A stretch of 7,763 bases of DNA from a bacterium. GTDB lineage: Bacteria; Babelota; Babeliae; Babelales; Babelaceae. Below are positions 1 through 5,412 of this stretch, piece by piece. The notes under the pieces were generated by a model. The model did not search any database. It was given only the letters and a program-made list of their open reading frames with translations, and was not told where the DNA came from. The stretch covers positions 1 through 7,763 of the forward strand of contig JAJZMR010000100.1 of assembly GCA_021847535.1 (NCBI GenBank). Reading direction: 5' to 3'. Both the position numbers and the translations under genes were made by a program. Position 1 is the stretch's first letter. Every line of letters starts with the position of its first letter.

Positions 1-1
1 A

Positions 2-706
2 GAGTCTGTCGACAACGGCGTTATTGCCTTTTTTGGTGAAAAATACAACCCCGATAATGTACGAGTGGTTAAAATACCTGGCTTTTCAGCAGAACTTTGT
101 GGTGGCACCCATGTACGAGCAACTGGGGATATAGGGAGTTTTAAAATTACTGAAAGTGCGGGGCTTTCTGCCGGGGTTCGCCGCATTGTTGCCGTCACCG
201 GACTTAAGGCGCTTGAATTATTTCAGCATGATTTTAATCTGGTCAAGCTCATGAGTCAGGAACTTAAGGTTCAATCAACACAAGTTGCCCATGCGGTATC
301 AAAGCAAAAGCAAGATCTTCAAGATGCACAACGGGGGATTAAACAGCTAAAAAAAGAACTTTTTTTAACAAAAATACCAACCATTACTCAAAATAGTTTG
401 CCTTTAGCTCATGGGCACATCTATATGCATGCTGCTGTTGCAGATGCGACACTCACCGAACTTAAAGAGTATGCAGAACAGCTCCTTGCACAGCACCACG
501 GTATTGCCTGTCTACAAAGCACCGCCCACGGGAAAATGCATATTTTTATCGGAGCATCTGCAGAAGTAAAAATCAATATGAAAAATTTGGCAGAAGCGCT
601 CAAAGTACTTAACTTTAAAGGAGGTGGAACAGAACGCCATTACCAAGGGACAACGGAAAAGGCAATTCAAAACATTGCACAACATATTTATCAGAAAATT
701 AAATAA
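2..706 (+). CDS. alaS: Alanine--tRNA ligase, C-terminal part (5' end outside window)
   Basis: This cytoplasmic enzyme charges tRNA-Ala and the alanine-accepting tmRNA with alanine. The reading frame is open from base 2 with no start, so the catalytic N-terminal half lies left of the window. The fragment begins in the editing domain. It shows the phrase FFGEKY and then the signature CGGTH (bases 98-112), whose Cys and His are two of the four zinc ligands of the editing site in this family. A DHHA1/C-Ala region follows, with a Gln/Lys-rich helical stretch (roughly bases 230-360) and a C-terminal Gly-Gly-Gly segment near base 620. About 197 residues follow CGGTH, close to the roughly 206 in the E. 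coli enzyme, so the C-terminus looks complete. The region after the glycines is diverged: the usual RPDMAQ-like phrase reads TERHYQG. The gene ends 11 bases before the convergent pth stop. Confidence 0.96.
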   Translation, partial: ESVDNGVIAFFGEKYNPDNVRVVKIPGFSAELCGGTHVRATGDIGSFKITESAGLSAGVRRIVAVTGLKALELFQHDFNLVKLMSQELKVQSTQVAHAVSKQKQDLQDAQRGIKQLKKELFLTKIPTITQNSLPLAHGHIYMHAAVADATLTELKEYAEQLLAQHHGIACLQSTAHGKMHIFIGASAEVKINMKNLAEALKVLNFKGGGTERHYQGTTEKAIQNIAQHIYQKIK

Positions 707-717
707 AGCATCGTTTA

Positions 718-1236
718 TTATATCTGCTTTTCAAGTGCGATAACAGATTGATCGATAAGGGCATCAAGATCTTTGACGCCTTGCGTAAAGTTGCTTAAAA
801 CGTAACCAGGCACTTCTGCCTTGTCGTCCGGACGGCCGATTCCTACTCGTAGACGATTAAAATTGTCCCCTATTGCAGCAATAATTGACTTTAGTCCATT
901 ATGTCCTCGTGCGCTACCCCCCTGCTTAAGTGCGACTTTGCCAAAAGGCATTTCAAGTTCATCATGAACAACAAGAACCTCTTCTGGCTTAATGCCTTTT
1001 TTAGTAAAAAATGGCATTACAGCTCCTGAGTTATTCATAAATGTTGAAGGCTTAACTAAATAAACAGGGCCAACTGCCCCCTGAATAATCGCGATCATCA
1101 TAGTGCTTTTTTCTTGCCATGCAACATCATGTTTTTTTGTCAAAACATCAAGAATACGAAAGCCTATGGAATGACGATGATAATAAAAAGATTGGCCTGG
1201 ATTTCCCAGGCCAATAATAAGTTTTATATGATTCAT
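718..1236 (-). CDS. pth: Peptidyl-tRNA hydrolase
   Basis: This enzyme cleaves the ester bond of peptidyl-tRNAs that drop off ribosomes, freeing tRNA and peptide in the cytoplasm. The 172-residue product carries the family landmarks. They are GLGNPG near the N-terminus (N12, equivalent to E. coli N10), the catalytic His in HRHSIG (H22, equivalent to H20), FMNNSG (N68), HDELE (D92, equivalent to D93) and GGSARGHNG (N113, equivalent to N114). The RIGIGRP-like phrase reads RVGIGRP. It is shorter than the 194-residue E. coli protein, mainly at the C-terminus. The residue after the catalytic His is Ser where Asn is usual. The start ATG lies 12 bases after the ompH stop and has no clear Shine-Dalgarno sequence, so it is probably the second gene of the ompH transcript and translated by coupling or reinitiation. 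Confidence 0.96.
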   Translation of the reverse strand: MNHIKLIIGLGNPGQSFYYHRHSIGFRILDVLTKKHDVAWQEKSTMMIAIIQGAVGPVYLVKPSTFMNNSGAVMPFFTKKGIKPEEVLVVHDELEMPFGKVALKQGGSARGHNGLKSIIAAIGDNFNRLRVGIGRPDDKAEVPGYVLSNFTQGVKDLDALIDQSVIALEKQI

Positions 1237-1248
1237 AAAAAGACTAAC

Positions 1249-1881
1249 TTATACGTTTGTCTTTGAAGTTTTTGATCCAGCTTCAGATGCTGTCATTTTT
1301 TTTGCACGCTTTTCTGCAGCATATTTGTTGTTAAGCTCAGCAACAACTTCTTTGGTGATGTCATGTACTGGATTTGAATAAACAAAAACCTCTTTTGGCA
1401 TAACATATTCATAGCCTTTTTTAGTCGCGATTGTTTTTGCAGCAGCATCAATTTTTGTCTTCATATCTTGTTGAAGTTTCATGAACTGAGCTTCAAGCCC
1501 TTTTTGCAAGCCATTTGTCTTCATTTGCAATTCTTGATACATTCCAAGAAATGCTTTTTGTTCATCTTCAGTTATCTTTTTGCCTTCTTTTTCTTTTGCT
1601 TCAAGCTCTTTTTGTGTTTTTTCAAGATTTTTTTGCAAAGAAGCTAATGAACCTTGTTGTTTTTCTGCTTCACCCTGAATTCTTTTAATCTCATCTCTCC
1701 ATTCATCTGAAAGAGCCTGCGAACCATCCTGATCCATAATTTTTGAAAATTCTATAGTAGCAATAGCCCCTTGTTGTTTTACGCCTGGCGCCTTAACAGC
1801 CCCACTATTTTCGGCACATGATATATTTACTAAGGCAAAAAGGGAAAGTACTGCAAAAAAAGAGGTATATAATGACTTCAT
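1249..1881 (-). CDS. OmpH/Skp-family periplasmic chaperone
   Basis: Members of this family hold unfolded outer-membrane proteins in the periplasm. The chosen start (ATG at 1879-1881) gives 210 residues and sits 5-6 bases after AAGGA. The longer open frame up to 1971 runs through the promoter at 1922-1950, so that start is rejected. Residues 1-23 form a signal peptide (Lys2, hydrophobic core, then SCA before ENSG); signal peptidase I cleavage after A23 is favoured. Cys22 with Asn at -3 makes a poor lipobox. Residues of about 37-155 start with an IATIEFSKIM-type strand and continue as a Lys/Glu/Gln-rich coiled coil (the two 'tentacle' helices). The conserved closing segment follows: YVMPKEVFVYSNP, then DITKEVVAELN. 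The tail is Lys/Ser-rich. It heads an operon with pth. In many bacteria this gene sits beside bamA or lpxD, so this context is different. Confidence 0.9.
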   Translation of the reverse strand: MKSLYTSFFAVLSLFALVNISCAENSGAVKAPGVKQQGAIATIEFSKIMDQDGSQALSDEWRDEIKRIQGEAEKQQGSLASLQKNLEKTQKELEAKEKEGKKITEDEQKAFLGMYQELQMKTNGLQKGLEAQFMKLQQDMKTKIDAAAKTIATKKGYEYVMPKEVFVYSNPVHDITKEVVAELNNKYAAEKRAKKMTASEAGSKTSKTNV

Positions 1882-1921
1882 AAAAATCCTTGTTTTAAAT
1901 AGGGACAAAAAATCTACCCTA

Positions 1922-1950
1922 AAAATACTGCGGAATCCCTTAAGAGTCAA
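1922..1950 (-). promoter_or_regulatory. Promoter of the ompH-pth operon
   Basis: Read on the minus strand, TTGACT (1945-1950) is followed after exactly 17 bases by TATTTT (1922-1927). The match to a sigma-70-type promoter is good (5/6 and 4/6). It places the transcript start near 1915, about 34 bases upstream of the ompH ATG. This position also rules out the more upstream in-frame start at 1971. Confidence 0.65.
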
Positions 1951-2063
1951 TACCTTTACGCAACGGCTCAAATAGACAGATTTTTTTTCAATAACGGCAC
2001 AAATAATAGTGACAAAATTAAATCCCGATAAAAATATAACACCGCTTCTTGCTAAGGTTCAGA

Positions 2064-2092
2064 TCGACTTTTCGCGTTTTTATTAATATAAT
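2064..2092 (+). promoter_or_regulatory. Promoter of the small exported protein gene
   Basis: TCGACT (2064-2069) is followed after 17 bases by a perfect TATAAT (2087-2092). The start site would lie near 2099, leaving an untranslated leader of about 40 bases before the ATG at 2140. The two promoters in this 258-base gap (this one and 1922-1950) are divergent and about 110 bases apart. The sequence between them shows nothing I can name. Confidence 0.55.
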
Positions 2093-2139
2093 ATTCATAG
2101 TTTTTATAAAAAAATATATCCCCTAAAGGAGCTTTTATC

Positions 2140-2481
2140 ATGTTTAGTAAACAAATATTATCTATACTTTTTCTCCTGTCACTCGCCAGTCATGTAATGG
2201 CTATAAGCGTAAATCAAGTACAAGAACAATTAAAAGGGCTGGTCGATACGGATCTTATGGAATTTATTAACCAAAATCCCGAGGAAGAACCCTCAAAAAA
2301 TTTCACCCAAGGCCTTCAGATTGTCGCTAAAAATCTTTGCGACAAAAATTTTTCCATAAAAATTGAAGATAAGGATTTGATCACAAAGACATTGCTAAAA
2401 GATATGAATTTCAACAATGCAGATATCACATTTGAAGAAGTAGTTTATATACTCGCACTTAACGCAATAAATACAAAATAA
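2140..2481 (+). CDS. Small exported protein of unknown function
   Basis: I do not recognise this 113-residue protein. It starts with a clear signal peptide: Lys4, a hydrophobic core ILSILFLLSLA, and a VMA site that would be cut after A21. The mature part of about 92 residues is acidic and predicted mostly helical. It has a PEEEP patch at about residues 47-51 and a single Cys in the phrase KNLCDKN. There is no membrane segment after the signal. A near-perfect Shine-Dalgarno AAAGGAG (2125-2131) stands 8 bases before the ATG, and a strong promoter lies upstream, so it is probably well expressed as a single gene. It converges on ssrA, with only 14 bases between its stop and the tmRNA 3' end. The likely location is the periplasm or outside the cell. 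Confidence 0.8.
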   Translation: MFSKQILSILFLLSLASHVMAISVNQVQEQLKGLVDTDLMEFINQNPEEEPSKNFTQGLQIVAKNLCDKNFSIKIEDKDLITKTLLKDMNFNNADITFEEVVYILALNAINTK

Positions 2482-2495
2482 AATTAGGTAAACAC

Positions 2496-2874
2496 TGGTG
2501 GAGGCGATGGGAATCGAACCCATGTCCGCAATATATCAGAGTCAAAGCGCTACATGCTTAGTTATTGCTTATACTTTGGCACTTTTTCAATAACAAAAAA
2601 ATGTACCAAAGTCCGTTGCAGTAGTTGTCACGTTACACAACAAAAAAGTCTTACGTAACATTCTATCTTGGTAATACGTGTTTAATCAACTGATAGACAC
2701 GTCAATTAAACAAGGTCTCCTTAGAAGATCTTCAGCTTACGCCAAAGCGCCTTGGAAAGAGTACGCATTCATAGGACTTGCGTTTATTGTTTAACCAATT
2801 GTTTAACGAGCACTTAGTTAACGCTCGGCATGCTCTTTAAAACCTCAACGTCACGTCAAAGCCAGTACGCCCCC
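2496..2874 (-). ncRNA. ssrA: tmRNA (transfer-messenger RNA), one-piece
   Basis: This RNA enters stalled ribosomes with SmpB and EF-Tu, is charged with alanine, and supplies a short frame that tags the stalled peptide for proteolysis. The 5' end GGGGGCG (2868-2874) pairs with CGCCUCC (2500-2506) over 7 base pairs. One of them is G3-U70, the alanine identity pair. A discriminator A and an encoded CCA (2496-2498) follow. The T arm has a 5-bp stem closing UUCGAUU (2507-2523). The 5' side reads ACTGGCTTTGACGTGACG, the family's D-arm region. A first-pseudoknot stem CGAGC/GCTCG pairs 2823-2827 with 2807-2811, followed by the AU-rich run before the resume codon. The length of 379 nt is normal for a one-piece tmRNA. 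The partner gene smpB lies about 840 bases away on the same strand. Confidence 0.97.
2737..2781 (-). other. tmRNA tag-peptide reading frame
   Basis: The resume codon GCA (2779-2781) follows AATAAAC, which resembles the usual context upstream of tmRNA resume codons. The frame reads ASPMNAYSFQGALA and ends at TAA (2737-2739). Stalled ribosomes would add alanine from the charged tmRNA and then these 14 residues. The frame runs cleanly to a stop at the expected distance from the first pseudoknot. It lacks the common Ala-Asn start, and its end is Leu-Ala rather than Ala-Ala. The frame choice is inferred from position, context and the ALA-stop ending. Confidence 0.8.
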
Positions 2875-2893
2875 GAAAATTTCAAACAATTAC

Positions 2894-2922
2894 AGGATGT
2901 CACAAAACATTCAAACTGTCAA
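2894..2922 (-). promoter_or_regulatory. Promoter of ssrA
   Basis: On the minus strand a perfect -35 TTGACA (2917-2922) is followed after 17 bases by CATCCT (2894-2899), which is preceded by TG in the extended -10 position. The -10 is weak (3/6), but the -35 is ideal. The start would fall near 2887, giving a precursor leader of about 13 nt to be removed by RNase P. Its -35 lies only 15 bases from the -35 of the divergent toxin-antitoxin promoter. Confidence 0.5.
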
Positions 2923-2937
2923 GCAAAAAAAGATCTA

Positions 2938-2966
2938 TGGACATTCACGCCGCATCTGGATAGTAT
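2938..2966 (+). promoter_or_regulatory. Promoter of the MNT-HEPN pair
   Basis: TGGACA (2938-2943, 5/6) is followed after 17 bases by TAGTAT (2961-2966, 4/6). The start would be near 2973, about 26 bases before the ATG at 2999. It is back to back with the ssrA promoter. No clear inverted-repeat operator was seen between the two. Confidence 0.45.
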
Positions 2967-2998
2967 GAAAATATATTCGTTACATAGGCAGAAATTTG

Positions 2999-3301
2999 AT
3001 GAGCACCAACATACCACCGGAAGTAAAAAATAAAATAATCGCTCTATGCAAAGCAATTATTCCAGACGCAGCAATCTGGCTTTATGGATCGCGCGCGCGC
3101 TTAGACCACTCACCAGACTCTGATATCGACCTTGCGCTACAAGCCCCTCAGCCGATAGATTATTTTAAAATCGCTGAACTTAAAGAAGTTTTACAAGCTA
3201 CAAATATACCTTACGCTTTCGACATTATCGATTTAAACGCGATAAGTCAGGGCAGTTTTAAAGATCACGTAGAAAAAGAGATGATATTGTGGAAAAAATA
3301 A
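2999..3301 (+). CDS. MNT-domain nucleotidyltransferase, MntA-like antitoxin
   Basis: This is a minimal nucleotidyltransferase of 100 residues. Its family partners HEPN proteins, and in characterised MntA-HepT systems it silences the toxin by adding AMP to a tyrosine beside the RNase active site. The core motif GSRARLDHSPDSDIDLAL fits GSX10DXD exactly: G30, S31, then the metal-binding Asp pair D42 and D44. A third Asp is likely in FDIIDLN (D75). The length matches stand-alone MNT proteins. The start is the ATG at 2999; a TTG directly before it is less likely. The ribosome site is weak (AGG at 2986-2988). The stop overlaps the start of the HEPN gene by 13 bases, which fits a coupled pair with a fixed protein ratio. 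This arrangement resembles the H. influenzae HI0073/HI0074 pair. Confidence 0.9.
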   Translation: MSTNIPPEVKNKIIALCKAIIPDAAIWLYGSRARLDHSPDSDIDLALQAPQPIDYFKIAELKEVLQATNIPYAFDIIDLNAISQGSFKDHVEKEMILWKK

Positions 3302-3717
3302 ACTTAAAATTGGAAAATATACATAAAATGGCTAAATCGCTACAAAAGGCGATTAGTCGTCTTAACAAAACTAAAGACCAAGATGATGTAGAATTTATCC
3401 AAGATTCAGTCGCTGCTCGATTTAAAATACTCGTTGAATCGCTATGGAAAACGATTAAGCTCCATCTTGAAAATGAAAAATTTGCTGATGTACCAGCGTC
3501 ACCAAAAGGCGTTATTTATTTTGCCCGCGAGATACATTTTTTATTCCCCCAAGAATACGATCAACTTTTAAAGTGTCTCACCCTCAGAAATTTAGCATCC
3601 CACCTGTATGACAAGCCACATTACCTACTTGTCATAGATGCAGCCCCCGATGCACTCATTCTTATTGAAAAAATTGTCGCACGCATAGAAGCTTTCTACA
3701 CCAATAGCAGCAACTAA
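3289..3717 (+). CDS. HEPN-domain protein, HI0074/HepT-like toxin candidate
   Basis: The protein has 142 residues, is all-helical by composition, and resembles the 'nucleotidyltransferase substrate-binding' (HI0074) branch of HEPN proteins. Signs are the ARFKILVESLWKTIKLHLE helix (residues 43-61), the SPKGVI phrase (71-76) and RNLASHLYD at 100-108. That last segment fits the RX4HXY motif (R100, H105, Y107). In active HepT toxins this motif holds the RNase residues and the tyrosine that is AMPylated by MntA. The translation start is GTG at 3289, inside the end of the MNT gene. An active RNase is inferred from the intact motif. An older reading is that it only presents a substrate to the MNT partner. 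Its stop codon overlaps the smpB stop on the other strand by a few bases. Confidence 0.87.
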   Translation: MEKINLKLENIHKMAKSLQKAISRLNKTKDQDDVEFIQDSVAARFKILVESLWKTIKLHLENEKFADVPASPKGVIYFAREIHFLFPQEYDQLLKCLTLRNLASHLYDKPHYLLVIDAAPDALILIEKIVARIEAFYTNSSN

Positions 3718-4172
3718 GCATCATATTTGCCGCGCAGCTCACGGCGTGTTTCGCGGGCAATATCACGCTCTTTGATCTCTTCCTTGCGCATATGTGCCTT
3801 TTTATGCTTACATAAAGCAAGCTCAAGCTTCATGAGCCCTTTTTCATCCAAGTAAATTTTAAGCGGCACCAGCGTGACTCCTTTTTTTGCGACTTCCATA
3901 ATAATACGGTCAAGTTCTCGACGAGTGACAAGCAATTTTCTACTACGCTTGGTCATCTCTTCAATTTTTTGGTAGGCATGGGAATAAGGAGAAATTTGGC
4001 AATTTATCAAGAATAGTTCATTATTATGAATTGATCCAAAGGCGCCTATAAGCTGCACATGGCCAGCCCGTAATGATTTAACCTCATCACCTTTTAGAAC
4101 CATCCCCGTTTGGTATGTCTCTAAAATATCATAATCGTGAAATGCCTTTTTATTTTGCGCTATAATCTTCAT
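3714..4172 (-). CDS. smpB: SsrA-binding protein SmpB
   Basis: SmpB binds the tRNA-like part of tmRNA and fills the decoding centre so that tmRNA can enter stalled ribosomes. The 152-residue product shows the family landmarks in order: IAQNKKAFHDYDILETY at the N-terminus, GDEVKSLRAG, ISPYSHA, RKLLVTRRELDR, KGVTLVPLKIYL and the basic C-terminal tail KHKKAHMRKEEIKERDIARE. That tail folds into the mRNA channel in known structures. The ATG at 4170-4172 is chosen because the conserved region begins there; an in-frame start at 4235 would add 21 unrelated residues. The gene overlaps the end of the DUF2062 gene by 23 bases and has no clear Shine-Dalgarno sequence, so translational coupling is likely. 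It ends in TAG, overlapping the convergent HEPN gene's stop. Confidence 0.96.
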   Translation of the reverse strand: MKIIAQNKKAFHDYDILETYQTGMVLKGDEVKSLRAGHVQLIGAFGSIHNNELFLINCQISPYSHAYQKIEEMTKRSRKLLVTRRELDRIIMEVAKKGVTLVPLKIYLDEKGLMKLELALCKHKKAHMRKEEIKERDIARETRRELRGKYDA

Positions 4173-4641
4173 GAGCCAATTTCGTATAAAAACATTTAAA
4201 TAATGGATAAAAGGGTACACTAAAGAGTATAGCAAAAATTACACCACCTCCTAGAAAATACCAAAAACTTACTCGCTCAATGTGAAGATAGGTCGAAAGC
4301 CAGGGCGCTATTTTTTTTTCGATCCAATTGAACCATATTGGATTATAAGCATAGACATCACAGGGGATTATATAGGTAAAAAAAACATAACCAGTGAGAT
4401 AATTTGCAATAATAATAGGAAATGTGGTAAGAAATGGATTGTTAACAACATAGACTACGCTAAAAAGAATCGATACAGGTAATTGAAAAAAATACCCAAG
4501 AATAAAAACAAGGGGCGTTTGAAAACCTAAAAAGGGAGAAAACCCTATAAAAAGCCCAAGGGTGGTGGTAAAAGCAAGACGCGCAGGATCATGCTCAATA
4601 GCCAAAAAGGCGCGAACTAATTTGCGAAAAAAATTACTCAT
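4150..4641 (-). CDS. DUF2062 family membrane protein
   Basis: This 163-residue membrane protein shows the DUF2062 signature around residues 29-43, GLFIGFSPFLGFQTP: glycines at 29, 33 and 39, with P36 and Q41. Three hydrophobic segments are visible, at about residues 25-50, 53-90 (with the conserved-looking NNPFLTTFP) and 126-150. It should sit in the inner membrane; its biochemical function is not known to me. The ATG at 4639-4641 follows AGGGGAG (4649-4655) by 7 bases, a strong ribosome site. The gene is the first of a two-gene unit with smpB and overlaps it by 23 bases. That link probably reflects shared expression and need not mean a shared function. Confidence 0.88.
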   Translation of the reverse strand: MSNFFRKLVRAFLAIEHDPARLAFTTTLGLFIGFSPFLGFQTPLVFILGYFFQLPVSILFSVVYVVNNPFLTTFPIIIANYLTGYVFFTYIIPCDVYAYNPIWFNWIEKKIAPWLSTYLHIERVSFWYFLGGGVIFAILFSVPFYPLFKCFYTKLAHEDYSAK

Positions 4642-4678
4642 CAGGCAACTCCCCTAGGCTTAATGACAAAAATTTTGT

Positions 4679-4687
4679 ATCATAACA
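4679..4687 (-). promoter_or_regulatory. Possible extended -10 promoter for DUF2062-smpB
   Basis: On the minus strand the sequence TGTTATGAT gives a TG-n-TATGAT extended -10 (hexamer 4679-4684, 5/6). The nearest -35-like element, TTGATT (4705-4710), lies 20 bases away, which is too far for a standard spacing, so this call rests on the extended -10 alone. The start would be near 4672, about 30 bases upstream of the ATG. Confidence 0.4.
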
Positions 4688-4695
4688 TACAGAAT

Positions 4696-4724
4696 ACGAC
4701 ATTTAATCAATAAACGGCTAGATT
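4696..4724 (+). promoter_or_regulatory. Weak candidate promoter for lipoprotein-tsaD
   Basis: ACGACA (4696-4701) and TAGATT (4719-4724) are separated by 17 bases, each matching 4 of 6 consensus bases. The start would lie near 4731, giving a very short leader that begins at the Shine-Dalgarno sequence. The call is marginal, but the gene is divergent from its neighbour and must have a promoter in this 106-base gap. Confidence 0.3.
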
Positions 4725-4747
4725 ATGAACGAAAGAGGACAGATCGT

Positions 4748-5401
4748 ATGAAAAATATTTTTTTTATAAAAAATTTCTCATTTTTTATTTGCGTGCTAAC
4801 AATCAGTTTTTTATCACTCTCCTGCAAACAAACGGAATACACCTACCTTCTTAAGGCTGATTATGACCCTCTTTTTCCAGCAAAACTTAATGGTCATTAT
4901 AAGGGGAATATTATCAACCTTGATGGTATTGATATCTTAACAGAAACAGAGCTTGTTCACTCATTTGAACTCATAATAATTGCTGAATATCCAAAACTAT
5001 CATCTGGTACTATCGCTCATCTTGAACGCGATGATCAAGTCGATTGCATTTGGTATAAACTTTCTTGGATAAAAGAGGGCTCAAAAATCGTCTGGACTAC
5101 ACAAAAACTTGCACATAACGAAATGCCAACTCGTATTTCTAATAATGCTATTATTATCTGCTTTCCACCAGAATTTATTGAAAAAATTGAAGACAAAGCA
5201 CCACAAGATTTTTCATCAATTATTCATTTACCTACGATTATTTTGAAAAAAAATCTTACTTCAGATGAAAAAAAACGGCTGAACGATGCACAAGAACGCT
5301 CAATTATTTCAAAAATTGAAACGAGTAGCAATGTTACCAGTGCACATAAAATGATCCAGCATGGAGACAAAGTGCGCGTTGCTCGACGTCTCAGCATCTA
5401 A
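4748..5401 (+). CDS. Probable lipoprotein of unknown function
   Basis: I do not recognise the family. The 217-residue product begins with a basic and strongly hydrophobic segment ending in LSLSCKQ. Cys26 is a likely lipid-attachment site, although Ser at -3 and Leu at -2 make the lipobox atypical. The mature part is mixed alpha/beta by eye, with aromatic-rich phrases such as CIWYKLSWIKEG and a Lys-rich stretch near residue 175. The C-terminus is basic (KVRVARRLSI). There are no further membrane spans. The ribosome site AAAGAGGA (4732-4739) stands 8 bases before the ATG. The gene ends 11 bases before the tsaD ATG, so the two are probably co-transcribed. I infer no functional tie to tsaD. Confidence 0.78.
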   Translation: MKNIFFIKNFSFFICVLTISFLSLSCKQTEYTYLLKADYDPLFPAKLNGHYKGNIINLDGIDILTETELVHSFELIIIAEYPKLSSGTIAHLERDDQVDCIWYKLSWIKEGSKIVWTTQKLAHNEMPTRISNNAIIICFPPEFIEKIEDKAPQDFSSIIHLPTIILKKNLTSDEKKRLNDAQERSIISKIETSSNVTSAHKMIQHGDKVRVARRLSI

Positions 5402-5412
5402 AAAAGGTGGCT

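Noticed and set aside
702..719. AATAAA / TTTATT hairpin between alaS and pth as a bidirectional terminator
   Set aside because: The 6-bp stem is made only of A-T pairs with a 6-base loop and includes both stop codons; it is too weak to call.
1882..1971. N-terminal extension of the OmpH/Skp gene to an upstream ATG
   Set aside because: It would bury the signal peptide behind 30 residues and start upstream of the promoter at 1922-1950; the ATG at 1881 has a good ribosome site.
2496..2530. A separate tRNA gene at the TGGTGGAGG...GAATCGAACCC sequence
   Set aside because: The T arm and CCA end belong to the tmRNA: the matching 5' acceptor strand lies 370 bases away and there is no anticodon arm nearby.
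2830..3033. Plus-strand open frame of 67 codons across the tmRNA 5' end and both divergent promoters
   Set aside because: It overlaps the tmRNA acceptor and D-arm region and the promoter elements, has no ribosome site and runs into the start of the MNT gene; it is a chance frame.
4173..4235. N-terminal extension of smpB to an upstream start
   Set aside because: The added 21 residues are unlike SmpB and lie wholly within the DUF2062 frame; the conserved family start fits the ATG at 4172.
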